From assembly GCF_026013525.1 (NCBI RefSeq), contig NZ_JAPDRA010000011.1, positions 1 to 64,000 of the forward strand: DNA of 64,000 nucleotides, given 5' to 3'. This document shows positions 27,933 to 35,639 of the stretch, piece after piece. The notes below the pieces were generated by a model, which saw nothing but the letters and a program-made list of their open reading frames with translations, was not told the DNA's origin and searched no databases. Positions within the stretch are counted from its first letter, which is position 1. Each line of letters begins with the position of its first letter. Origin of the DNA: Sphingomonas canadensis (GTDB lineage Bacteria; Pseudomonadota; Alphaproteobacteria; Sphingomonadales; Sphingomonadaceae). The translations under genes were made by a program, and so were the position numbers.

Positions 27933-29140
27933 GGATGCCCCCGTTCGGCGATACGCATTAGGGTGAGCGCGGAGAGCGCCGCGCGCTCGCCCAGGCTCTC
28001 CGGGATCAGGAATTCATCGGCGGAATGGATGGCGCCGCCGCGCGCGCCCATCGTGTCCACCACCGGCACGCCGCAGGCCGCAATATTGTTGCCGTCGCAG
28101 ACGCCGCCGGTCGCTTTCCACGCGATGGGCAGGCCCAGGTCGGCGCCCGCCTGCTTCACCAGCGCGAACAGCCGCTCCGCGCCCGGATCGATCGGCTTGG
28201 GCGGGCGATTGAATCCTCCGTGTACTTCGATGCCGACGTCGTGCAGCTTCGCGACCTCCGCCACCGCGCCGTCGATCGCCGCCTGGGCGCGGGCGATGGC
28301 ATCGGCATCGGCGGGGCGGAAGTTGACGCGCAGGATCGCGAGGTCCGGCACCACATTGTTCGGCCCGCCGCCCTCGATCCGCGCCGGGTTCACCGCCAGC
28401 CCGGGCGATCGTGCCGCGGCAAGGCGCAGCGCAAGATCCGATGCGGCGACGATCGCGTTGCGCCCTTCCTCCGGGTTGCGGCCGGCATGGGCGCTGCGGC
28501 CGCGCACGATCAGCGAGAAATTGCCCGTGCCGCCACGCGCGCCCGCCAGCGTGCCATCGGGCAGGGCAGGCTCATAGGTGAGCGCCGCCGCCTTGCCCCG
28601 TGCCATCTCCGCGATCAGCGCGGCGGAGGAGAAGCTGCCGGTCTCCTCGTCCGAATTGATCATCACCTCATAGCCCAGCCGCGCGGCGGCGGGGCTCGCC
28701 TCCAGCGCCTCAAGCGCCGCCAGCATCACGGCGATGCCGCCCTTCATGTCCGCCGCGCCGGGGGCGTTGAGGCTGCCGTCCGCCTGCCAGCGTGCCTGCT
28801 GGAACGGATGATCGGCGCCGAACACCGTGTCCATATGCCCGGTGAGCAGCACCTGCACCGGCGCCTGGGGCCGCACCGAGAGGCGGAGGTGGCGGCCGTG
28901 CCCGGTCGCGGTGACCTTGCCCTCCGGCGTCACCGTCTCGACCCGGGCGGGTTCGACCAGCGAGAGATCCCCCGGCAGCACGGCAAAGGCATCCGCGAGG
29001 AGCGCCGCCATCCTGTCCAGCCCGCTCAGGTTGCGCGTGCCGCTGTTCACCGCGACCCATGCCTCGGTCCGTGCAAGCGACGGCGCGGCGCGGGCGCGCT
29101 CCACGGCGGCGGCTTCGATCGGGGAAAGCGGGTTCATCAC
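27929..29140 (-). CDS. M20-family metallohydrolase in the ast operon
   Basis: The 403-residue zinc peptidase/amidohydrolase has all M20 (ArgE/DapE/CPG2) metal-site motifs: TGHMDTVFG, APGAADMKGG (bridging Asp), NSDEETGS (general-base Glu and ligand Glu) and the late His of GAIHSADEF. Such enzymes remove acyl groups from amino acids or trim glutamate. Placed first in an operon with astA and astB, it may act on succinylated or acyl intermediates, in place of the unrelated M14-type AstE. That is inference; astE could lie elsewhere. Confidence 0.88.
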   Translation of the reverse strand: MMNPLSPIEAAAVERARAAPSLARTEAWVAVNSGTRNLSGLDRMAALLADAFAVLPGDLSLVEPARVETVTPEGKVTATGHGRHLRLSVRPQAPVQVLLTGHMDTVFGADHPFQQARWQADGSLNAPGAADMKGGIAVMLAALEALEASPAAARLGYEVMINSDEETGSFSSAALIAEMARGKAAALTYEPALPDGTLAGARGGTGNFSLIVRGRSAHAGRNPEEGRNAIVAASDLALRLAAARSPGLAVNPARIEGGGPNNVVPDLAILRVNFRPADADAIARAQAAIDGAVAEVAKLHDVGIEVHGGFNRPPKPIDPGAERLFALVKQAGADLGLPIAWKATGGVCDGNNIAACGVPVVDTMGARGGAIHSADEFLIPESLGERAALSALTLMRIAERGHP

Positions 29141-29200
29141 GGGCTGGTATGCGCCGATCGGTGCGGTTTCAACACCCCCCGTTTCGATCGGCTCCCCGAT

Positions 29201-30103
29201 TCAGAAATCGACCACCAGCGCCGCGCGGCTGGTCGTGTCGGTGCTCTGGCGGCCGGCGGGCGGCAGGCTTTCGAACTGCACCGTATAGGATAGCTGCGCC
29301 GAAAGCGGGCCGATCAGCCGGGCCAGCAGCGCGGTCTTGCTCGTCACCGTGCTGTTGGTGTCCTGCACATAGGCGGAGGCATCCTGGCTGAAGGTGACGC
29401 CCTTGTTGAGCTTCCAGTCGAAATCCAGGCTGCCGCGCGCGGCCATGTTACTTTGGTTGCGGCCCGTGTTGAAATTGGTGTTGCGATATGCCGGCCCCAG
29501 CTCGACGTCGAGCGTCAGCCCCTTCTGCCGGATCGCGCTGTAGCCGATGCCGGCGGACACCGAATAACGCTCGCGATAGCCCAGGAAGCGGTCACGCTCG
29601 AACTGGGCCGCGCCGTAGAGATAGGCGCGATCGTCGAACTTCCAGTTGGGCTCATAGGCGGCGAGGTAGCGCTCCTGCGTCACACGGCCCTGGCTTTCCT
29701 GATACTCCATCCGGCCGCGCAGCTTGTGGCGCCATTCCAGCCCCTCGCGCCGCAGCTCGAACGCGGCGAGCAGGCCGATATTGTCGGTATTGCCGGTCGA
29801 GCGATAGGCGCCCAGCTCGATGCGGCCCTTCACCAGCTCCAGGAAATCGGCTTCGCGCAGCCTGCGCTCGCGCTCGCGGCGGCGGCCCTCGCGCCATTCG
29901 ACAGTCAGCCGGTCGATCAGCGCGGCGGCCTCCGGCGCGGCGGCGCGGGCATATTTGGCGACGGTCGCCACCTCTCCCTCGTTGCCCGAGGCCATGGCGG
30001 CATCGAGCATCGCCTTCACCGGCGGCGGCAGCGCGGGATCGGTCGGCTGGGGGTCTGCGGCCGCGACGAGCAGCGGCGCGAGCATGAGGAGCAGGCTACG
30101 CAT
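29201..30103 (-). CDS. DUF481-family outer-membrane protein (YdiY-like)
   Basis: The 300-residue secreted protein starts with a signal peptide (MRSLLLMLAPLLVAAA). After a helical N-terminal part it has a beta-strand series with alternating residues (ELGAYRSTGNTDNIGLLAAF, HKLRGRMEYQES, LTLDVELGPAYRNTNF), ending in the aromatic residue of ALVVDF, as expected for an outer-membrane barrel. The pattern matches DUF481/YdiY. The function is unknown. The gene lies alone between the ast operon and rppH. Confidence 0.85.
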   Translation of the reverse strand: MRSLLLMLAPLLVAAADPQPTDPALPPPVKAMLDAAMASGNEGEVATVAKYARAAAPEAAALIDRLTVEWREGRRRERERRLREADFLELVKGRIELGAYRSTGNTDNIGLLAAFELRREGLEWRHKLRGRMEYQESQGRVTQERYLAAYEPNWKFDDRAYLYGAAQFERDRFLGYRERYSVSAGIGYSAIRQKGLTLDVELGPAYRNTNFNTGRNQSNMAARGSLDFDWKLNKGVTFSQDASAYVQDTNSTVTSKTALLARLIGPLSAQLSYTVQFESLPPAGRQSTDTTSRAALVVDF

Positions 30104-30152
30104 GGCGGGGAGCCTAGCCGCCGGATATGGCCGGGAAAAGGCCCTGGTAGCG

Positions 30153-30638
30153 TTAACTGCGTCCCAGCGGTTCCGCGAACAGCTCCAGCAGCCGTTCGTA
30201 GATCGCGCGCTTGAAGGGCACGATGATCTCCAGCAGCTCCGCGGGTTCGGCCCAGCGCCAGGCGCGGAATTCGGGATGCTCGGTGGCGATATCGATGTCG
30301 CCGTCGCCGCCCAGGAAGCGGAACAGGAACCAGCGCTGGCGCTGGCCGCGCCACCGGCCGCCCCACACCCGGCCCATCAGCTCCTCGGGCAGGTCGTAGA
30401 ACAGCTCTTCGCCGGCCTCCGCGATCAGCTCCACCAGCGCGGCGGGGACGCCCGTTTCCTCCCACAGCTCGCGCACGGCGGCCTCGGCCGGGTCCTCGCC
30501 ATCGTCGATCCCGCCCTGGGGCATCTGCCACGCCTCCAGCGTGGAATCGAGCCGCTGGCCGACGAACAACAGTCCGTCGCGGTTCATCAGCATCACGCCC
30601 GCGCAGGGGCGATAGGAGAGGTCGTCGGCGTCCGGCAT
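30153..30638 (-). CDS. rppH: RNA pyrophosphohydrolase (Nudix)
   Basis: RppH removes pyrophosphate from 5'-triphosphate RNA to start mRNA decay, or hydrolyses dinucleoside polyphosphates. The 161-residue protein has the Nudix box: [13 protein letters not shown] continuing to RELWEETGV. It also has the RppH-type [11 protein letters not shown] start, WQMPQGG, and the long insertion [15 protein letters not shown]. The ATG at 30638 ([11 protein letters not shown]) is chosen because the conserved region begins there, with GGAGCCGCC upstream. It is divergent from korA with a 148-bp shared promoter region. Confidence 0.93.
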   Translation of the reverse strand: MPDADDLSYRPCAGVMLMNRDGLLFVGQRLDSTLEAWQMPQGGIDDGEDPAEAAVRELWEETGVPAALVELIAEAGEELFYDLPEELMGRVWGGRWRGQRQRWFLFRFLGGDGDIDIATEHPEFRAWRWAEPAELLEIIVPFKRAIYERLLELFAEPLGRS

Positions 30639-30786
30639 GGCGGCTCCTTTACCTGCCTGTCCCGGCTGGACGAAACCACAGATTGCAACTGTACGGCATT
30701 TTTCTAACTTGGGCATTGCGCCACGGGGGTTTAGGGGCGCCGGTCAACGAAAGAAAAACACCAGTCCGGACAGCAGGAAAATACCC

Positions 30787-32664
30787 ATGGCAACCGCCAC
30801 CGACACGCTTTCGCCCGCCGAGGCGCAGGCAAGCCCTTCGCCCGAAGCCGTGGTGGTCCGCTTCGCGGGCGACAGCGGCGACGGCATGCAGCTCACGGGC
30901 GGGCAGTTCACCCTGTCCACCGCGCTGGCCGGAAACGACCTGGCGACCTTTCCCGATTTCCCCGCCGAGATCCGCGCGCCCCAGGGCACGTTGTTCGGCG
31001 TCTCCGCCTTCCAGATCAACTTCGGATCGAGCGAGATCGACACCGCGGGCGACGCACCCGACGTGCTGATCGCGATGAACCCCGCGGCGCTGAAGACCAA
31101 TGTCGAGGCGCTGAAGCCCGGTGGGCTGATCATCGCCGACGAGGGCGAGTTCAACCAGCGCAACCTGGACAAGGCGAAGTATGACGCCAACCCGCTGGAG
31201 GACGACAGCCTCGGCAAGTGGCAGCTCCTGAAGCTCAACATCAGCCAGCTCACCCTGGATGCCGTGAAGCCCTATGGGCTGGGCAACAAGGAGGCGCTGC
31301 GTTGCAAGAACATGTGGACGCTGGGCCTGGCGCTGTGGATGTTCGATCGTGACCGCGCGCCGCTGGTCGACTGGCTGAAGGCCAAGTTCGCCAAGTCGCC
31401 CGTGCTGGCCGACGCCAATATCGCCGCGCTGAACGCCGGGCACGCCTATGGCGAGACGGCAGAGCTGGGCGCGATGGGCATCACCCAGCGCCATGTGGTC
31501 GCGGCACCCGCCGAGCCGGGGCTGTACCGCACCGTGACGGGCGCCGACGCGATCGCGCTGGGGCTGGTGGCGGGTGCGCAGCTCGCGTCGCTGCCGATGT
31601 TCTACGGCGGCTATCCGATCACGCCGGCATCGGCGATCCTGCACGCGCTGGCGCGGCTGAAGGAGTTCGGCGTCACCACCTTCCAGGCGGAGGACGAGAT
31701 CGCGGCGGTGGCGTCCGCGCTGGGCGCATCCTATGCCGGCAGCCTTGGCGTCACCTGCTCCTCCGGCCCCGGCATCGCATTGAAGACCGAGGCGATCGGC
31801 CTGGCGATCATGACCGAGCTGCCGCTCGTCATCGTCAATGCCCAGCGCGGCGGCCCTTCCACCGGCCTGCCCACCAAGACCGAGCAGTCCGATCTCTACC
31901 AGGCGGTCTATGGCCGCAACGGCGATGCGCCGGTGCCGGTGATCGCCTCGCGCTCCGCCGCAGACTGTTTCGATTGCGCGATCGAGGCGGTGCGGATCGC
32001 CACGCAATATATGACCCCGGTGATGCTGCTGACCGACGGCTATCTCCAGAACGCGGCCGAGCCGTGGAAGGTGCCGGACCTGTCGTCCTATGAGCCCTTC
32101 CCGGTGACGTTCCACGATCAGGCCCCGGCCGAGGGCGAGAAGTTCCTGCCCTATGCCCGCGACAACAAGCTGTCGCGCCCCTGGGTTAAGCCCGGCACGC
32201 CGGGCCTGCTCCACCGCATCGGCGGGATCGAGAAGGCGCAGGGAACCGGCAACATCGATTATTCGCCGCGCAACCACCAGGCGATGACCGACACGCGGCG
32301 CGACAAGGTGCTGGGCATCGCCGTGCCCGATCAGGAGATCGCGCTGGGCGAAGAGGGCAGCGATCTGGTGGTGGTCGGCTGGGGCTCCACCTATGGCCCG
32401 ATCCACCAGGCGGTGCGCCGCGCGCGGGCGAGGGGGCTGAGCGTCAGCCAGCTCCACATCCGCCACATCTGGCCGCTGCCCGCAAATCTGGGTTCGCTGC
32501 TGAAGGGTTACGGGAAGATTCTCGTACCCGAAATGAACACCGGCCAGCTCAAGACCGTGCTGCGCGACCAGTATCTGGTCGATGCCCAACCGCTCAACAA
32601 GGTGTCGGGCCAGCCCTTCACCATCGCCGAGATCGAAGCCGCCATCGAAGGGGCGATCGGCTGA
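30787..32664 (+). CDS. korA: 2-oxoacid:acceptor oxidoreductase subunit alpha (gamma-alpha fusion)
   Basis: With korB this forms an oxidoreductase that converts 2-oxoglutarate (or a related 2-oxoacid) and CoA to succinyl-CoA, reducing ferredoxin. The 625-residue protein carries the gamma domain first (VVRFAGDSGDGMQLTGGQFT ... ALKPGGLIIADEGEF), then the alpha domain with FYGGYPITPASAILH, SSGPGIALKTEAIGL and QRGGPSTGLPTKTEQ. ATG 30787 is the start matching homologues. Aerobic alphaproteobacteria carrying KorAB often also have the OGDH complex, so the role may be conditional. korB follows after 31 bp. Confidence 0.93.
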   Translation: MATATDTLSPAEAQASPSPEAVVVRFAGDSGDGMQLTGGQFTLSTALAGNDLATFPDFPAEIRAPQGTLFGVSAFQINFGSSEIDTAGDAPDVLIAMNPAALKTNVEALKPGGLIIADEGEFNQRNLDKAKYDANPLEDDSLGKWQLLKLNISQLTLDAVKPYGLGNKEALRCKNMWTLGLALWMFDRDRAPLVDWLKAKFAKSPVLADANIAALNAGHAYGETAELGAMGITQRHVVAAPAEPGLYRTVTGADAIALGLVAGAQLASLPMFYGGYPITPASAILHALARLKEFGVTTFQAEDEIAAVASALGASYAGSLGVTCSSGPGIALKTEAIGLAIMTELPLVIVNAQRGGPSTGLPTKTEQSDLYQAVYGRNGDAPVPVIASRSAADCFDCAIEAVRIATQYMTPVMLLTDGYLQNAAEPWKVPDLSSYEPFPVTFHDQAPAEGEKFLPYARDNKLSRPWVKPGTPGLLHRIGGIEKAQGTGNIDYSPRNHQAMTDTRRDKVLGIAVPDQEIALGEEGSDLVVVGWGSTYGPIHQAVRRARARGLSVSQLHIRHIWPLPANLGSLLKGYGKILVPEMNTGQLKTVLRDQYLVDAQPLNKVSGQPFTIAEIEAAIEGAIG

Positions 32665-32695
32665 CGCGCTCGCGTCTGCCGACGGAGGACACGCC

Positions 32696-33712
32696 ATGAA
32701 CGAGATCACCACCATCCGCCCCAGCACTCCCAAGGACTGGGAGACCGACCAGGAGGTCCGCTGGTGCCCCGGCTGCGGCGACTATGCGATCCTGAAGGCG
32801 GTGCAGCGCACCATGCCGGAGATCGGCGCGACGCCGGAGAACACCGTGTTCGTCAGCGGCATCGGCTGCTCGTCGCGCTTCCCCTATTACATGGAAACCT
32901 ATGGCTTCCACACCATCCACGGCCGCGCGCCGGCGGTGGCGACGGGGGTGAAGCTCGCCAATCCCGATCTGGACGTGTGGATCATCACCGGGGACGGCGA
33001 CGCGCTGTCGATCGGCGGCAACCACACGATGCACCTGCTGCGGCGGAACCTGAACTGCCAGGTGCTGCTGTTCAACAACGAGATCTATGGCCTGACCAAG
33101 GGCCAATATTCGCCGACCAGCCGCGAGGGCACGCGCAGCCCCTCCACGCCGTTCGGATCGGTCGATCACCCGGCCAAGCCCTGCGCCTTCGCGCTGGGCG
33201 CGGGTGCGCGCTTCGTGGCGCGCGGGATCGATGTTCACAAGAATCTGCCCAGCGTGCTGAAGGCCGCGCATGCTCATCAAGGCACGGCGTTCGTCGAGAT
33301 TTTCCAGAATTGCATCGTCTACAACGCCGATGTGTTCGAGCCCTTCACCGCCAAGGCGAACGCGGCCGAGAACCAGCTCTGGGCGGAGGACGGCAAGCCG
33401 CTGCTGTTCGCTGGCGGGACCAAGGGCCTGGCGCTCGATCTCGACACGCTGACGCTGAAGGTGGTCGAGGTGACGGGCGGTGACTGGCAGGCGGCGGGCG
33501 TGATCGTCCACAACGTCCGCAACCGCTCGCTTGCGCACCTGCTGGTGGAGATGCCGTTCGGGCCGTTCCCGATGGCGCTGGGCGTGCTCTACGACGATCC
33601 GGCCCCGACCTTCGAGAGCGCCGTTGTGGCCCAGAACCGCGCGGTGAGCGAGGGCAAGAAGCCCGACCTGCAGAAACTGCTGTCCAAGGGGCAGACCTGG
33701 ACGGTGGGATAG
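32696..33712 (+). CDS. korB: 2-oxoacid:acceptor oxidoreductase subunit beta
   Basis: The 338-residue subunit binds thiamine diphosphate: RWCPGCGDYAILKAV at the N terminus, SGIGCSSRFPYYMETYGFH, the ThDP/Mg motif GDGDALSIGGNH and YGLTKGQYSPT. It pairs with KorA. The start ATG 32696 has GGAGGA ideally placed. Length and motifs match KorB of the 2-oxoglutarate type. No separate ferredoxin or delta subunit gene follows: the next gene is a GxxExxY gene framed by an inverted repeat. Codon use is strongly GC-ending (2 of the first 50 codons end in A/T). Confidence 0.94.
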   Translation: MNEITTIRPSTPKDWETDQEVRWCPGCGDYAILKAVQRTMPEIGATPENTVFVSGIGCSSRFPYYMETYGFHTIHGRAPAVATGVKLANPDLDVWIITGDGDALSIGGNHTMHLLRRNLNCQVLLFNNEIYGLTKGQYSPTSREGTRSPSTPFGSVDHPAKPCAFALGAGARFVARGIDVHKNLPSVLKAAHAHQGTAFVEIFQNCIVYNADVFEPFTAKANAAENQLWAEDGKPLLFAGGTKGLALDLDTLTLKVVEVTGGDWQAAGVIVHNVRNRSLAHLLVEMPFGPFPMALGVLYDDPAPTFESAVVAQNRAVSEGKKPDLQKLLSKGQTWTVG

Positions 33713-33724
33713 GCTGCAAGTCTG

Positions 33725-33744
33725 TCTCGCACAAAGCCACGAAG
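33725..33744 (+). repeat. Left inverted repeat of the GxxExxY unit
   Basis: Twenty bases that are the exact reverse complement of 34172-34191. The repeat ends 8 bp before the start codon and supplies part of the ribosome-binding site (GAAGAGG runs out of the repeat). Confidence 0.95.
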
Positions 33745-33752
33745 AGGCGCCA

Positions 33753-34151
33753 TTGGCGGGAGACGTGGAAGATTTGGCCCGGATTGCGGTCGATTGCGGT
33801 TTCAAGCTGCATGAAGCGCTTGGGCCGGGGTTGCTGGAATCGGTTTACGAGGTTTGCCTGGCACACAGCCTGGCCGAGCGAGGCCTGTCTGTAGAGCGCC
33901 AACGGTCCATTCCCATCCGCTTTGCCGGCTTGACCTTCGAAGAAGGATTTCATGCGGATCTGATCGTGGAGGGACGGCTTCTGATCGAGCTGAAATCCAC
34001 GGAAGCGCATGCGCCGGTTCATGCGAAGCAGGTGCTTACCTACATCCGGCTTCTTGATCTGCCGCTCGGCCTGCTGATGAATTTCGGCGCACCAACGTTC
34101 AAGCAAGGCATCCGGCGGCTGGCCAACAACTATTTCGGGCCAACGGCCTGA
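33753..34151 (+). CDS. GxxExxY-family protein (PD-(D/E)xK-like)
   Basis: The 132-residue protein carries the naming motif G26-x2-E29-x2-Y32 (GPGLLESVYE). It also has a PD-(D/E)xK-type nuclease-like core: Asp69 in HADLIV, then E79-L-K81 nine residues on, followed by Gln and a long helix (VLTYIRLLDL). The start is probably TTG 33753 (GAAGAGG five bases before), with GTG 33765 as an alternative. Codon use is unlike the surroundings: 17 of the first 50 codons end in A or T, versus 2 of 50 in korB. The family's function is unknown; the nuclease-like residues suggest DNA processing. It is enclosed by the 20-bp inverted repeat. Confidence 0.88.
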   Translation: MAGDVEDLARIAVDCGFKLHEALGPGLLESVYEVCLAHSLAERGLSVERQRSIPIRFAGLTFEEGFHADLIVEGRLLIELKSTEAHAPVHAKQVLTYIRLLDLPLGLLMNFGAPTFKQGIRRLANNYFGPTA

Positions 34152-34171
34152 AGGAGCGAGCTTCTTGGCGG

Positions 34172-34191
34172 CTTCGTGGCTTTGTGCGAGA
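34172..34191 (-). repeat. Right inverted repeat of the GxxExxY unit
   Basis: Exact reverse complement of 33725-33744, about 20 bp behind the GxxExxY stop codon and 27 bp ahead of the phr start. In RNA the two arms could pair and close the whole gene. Confidence 0.95.
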
Positions 34192-34217
34192 TTTGATCCC
34201 ATGAGGCCGCACCCTCG

Positions 34218-35588
34218 ATGACCCCCAGCATCCTCTGGTTCCGTCGCGACCTGCGCCTCGCCGATCAGCCCGCGCTGATCGCCGCCGCGGCCGAGGGGGC
34301 GGTGATCCCCGTCTATGTCCTCGACGACGAGACGCCCAGGCACCGGCGCATGGGCGGTGCGTCGCGATGGTGGCTGCACCACAGCCTTGCGAGCCTTGAC
34401 TCGAGCTTGCGCGCGCGGGGATCGCGGCTGATCCTGCGACGCGGGCGGAGCGAGGAGGTGCTGGCGGCGCTGGCGGCGGAGACCGGGGCCGCCCGCGTCC
34501 ACGCGATCCGTCATTACGAGCCATGGTGGCGTAACGCCGAGCGCGCGGTGGGCGAGCGGCTCGATCTGGTGCGCCATGACGGCAACTATCTCGCCCCGCC
34601 GGGATCGGTGACGAGCGGATCGGGCGGGCAGTATCGCATCTTCACCCCCTTCTGGCGGGCATTGAGCGCGCGGATGCCGCCGCCTGTGCCGCTGGCCGCG
34701 CCCGGCGCGATCCCGGCGCCGCAGGCATGGCCGCAAAGCGAGCGGCTGGAGGATTGGGGCCTGCTCCCCGTGCGGCCCGACTGGGCGGGCGGCTTCCGCG
34801 AGGAATGGCAACCGGGCGAGGCGGGCGCCGGGGACCGCCTGGAGGCGTTCGCGCCCGCCGCCGCACGATATGAGGAGCGCCGCAACCTGCCGGCGGTCGA
34901 GGGCACCTCGCGCCTGTCCCCGCATCTCCATTTCGGCGAGGTCTCGCCCGCCCGGGCGTGGCACGCGGCGGAGAGGGCGGACGGCTCGGCGGGCACCTTT
35001 CTCGCCGAGCTAGGCTGGCGCGACTATGCCGCCAACGTCATCCGCCAGATCCCCGATTACGCCGCGCGCAACGGCAGCGCGAAATATGACGCCATCCCCT
35101 GGCGAACCGGCGCGGAGGCGGATGCGGACCTGCGTGCCTGGCAGCAGGGGCGGACCGGCTATCCGATCGTCGACGCCGGCATGCGCCAGCTCTGGGCCAG
35201 CGGCTGGATGCACAACCGCGTCCGCATGATCGCCGCCAGCTTCCTGGTGAAGCACCTGCTGATCGATTGGCGCGCGGGCGAGCGCTGGTTCTGGGACACG
35301 CTGGTCGACGCCGATTACGCCAGCAACGCGGTGAACTGGCAATGGGTGGCGGGCACGGGCATCGATGCCAACCAATGGGGACGGATCATGGCCCCGCTGC
35401 TCCAGTCGGAGAAGTTCGACACGGCGGCCTATATCCGCCGCTGGGTGCCCGAGCTTGCGGCGCTGCCCGAGCCCGCGATCCACGATCCCGAGTCGCATGG
35501 CGCACGCCCGCGAAACTATCCCGCGCCGCTGATCGCCCACCGCGCGGGCCGCGAGCGCGCCCTTGCCGCCCTCAGAACAATCGCCTGA
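34218..35588 (+). CDS. phr: Deoxyribodipyrimidine photolyase (class I CPD photolyase)
   Basis: The enzyme uses blue/near-UV light and FAD to split cyclobutane pyrimidine dimers. The 456-residue protein shows the N-terminal antenna domain (ILWFRRDLRLADQPAL) and the FAD-binding region: GTSRLSPHLHFGEVSP, LGWRDYAANVI, GMRQLWASGWMHNRVRM (WMHNR is a hallmark), NWQWVAGTGIDANQ. The start is ATG 34218. It may be expressed with the downstream cfa gene (51-bp gap). The right inverted repeat of the GxxExxY unit lies just upstream, so its native promoter may have been altered. Confidence 0.95.
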   Translation: MTPSILWFRRDLRLADQPALIAAAAEGAVIPVYVLDDETPRHRRMGGASRWWLHHSLASLDSSLRARGSRLILRRGRSEEVLAALAAETGAARVHAIRHYEPWWRNAERAVGERLDLVRHDGNYLAPPGSVTSGSGGQYRIFTPFWRALSARMPPPVPLAAPGAIPAPQAWPQSERLEDWGLLPVRPDWAGGFREEWQPGEAGAGDRLEAFAPAAARYEERRNLPAVEGTSRLSPHLHFGEVSPARAWHAAERADGSAGTFLAELGWRDYAANVIRQIPDYAARNGSAKYDAIPWRTGAEADADLRAWQQGRTGYPIVDAGMRQLWASGWMHNRVRMIAASFLVKHLLIDWRAGERWFWDTLVDADYASNAVNWQWVAGTGIDANQWGRIMAPLLQSEKFDTAAYIRRWVPELAALPEPAIHDPESHGARPRNYPAPLIAHRAGRERALAALRTIA

Positions 35589-35639
35589 ACGCCACTTCGC
35601 ACTTGCCGAAAACGTCAACTGGTGCATGAAGTGCGCGCG

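Larger units (their letters stand above)
33725..34191. mobile_element. Putative GxxExxY module with 20-bp terminal inverted repeats
   Basis: A perfect 20-bp inverted repeat lies at 33725-33744 (TCTCGCACAAAGCCACGAAG) and 34172-34191 (its complement). It encloses exactly one gene, the GxxExxY protein, in 467 bp. The gene has strongly different codon use from both neighbours. The unit fits neatly in the gap between korB and phr. A small transposon-like or recombination-mobilised module is the simplest reading, but target-site duplications are not obvious and no transposase is inside. Confidence 0.55.

Noticed and set aside
30639..30786. Riboswitch or structured leader ahead of korA
   Set aside because: No conserved riboswitch motif or long stem is visible; the gap appears to be an ordinary divergent promoter region.
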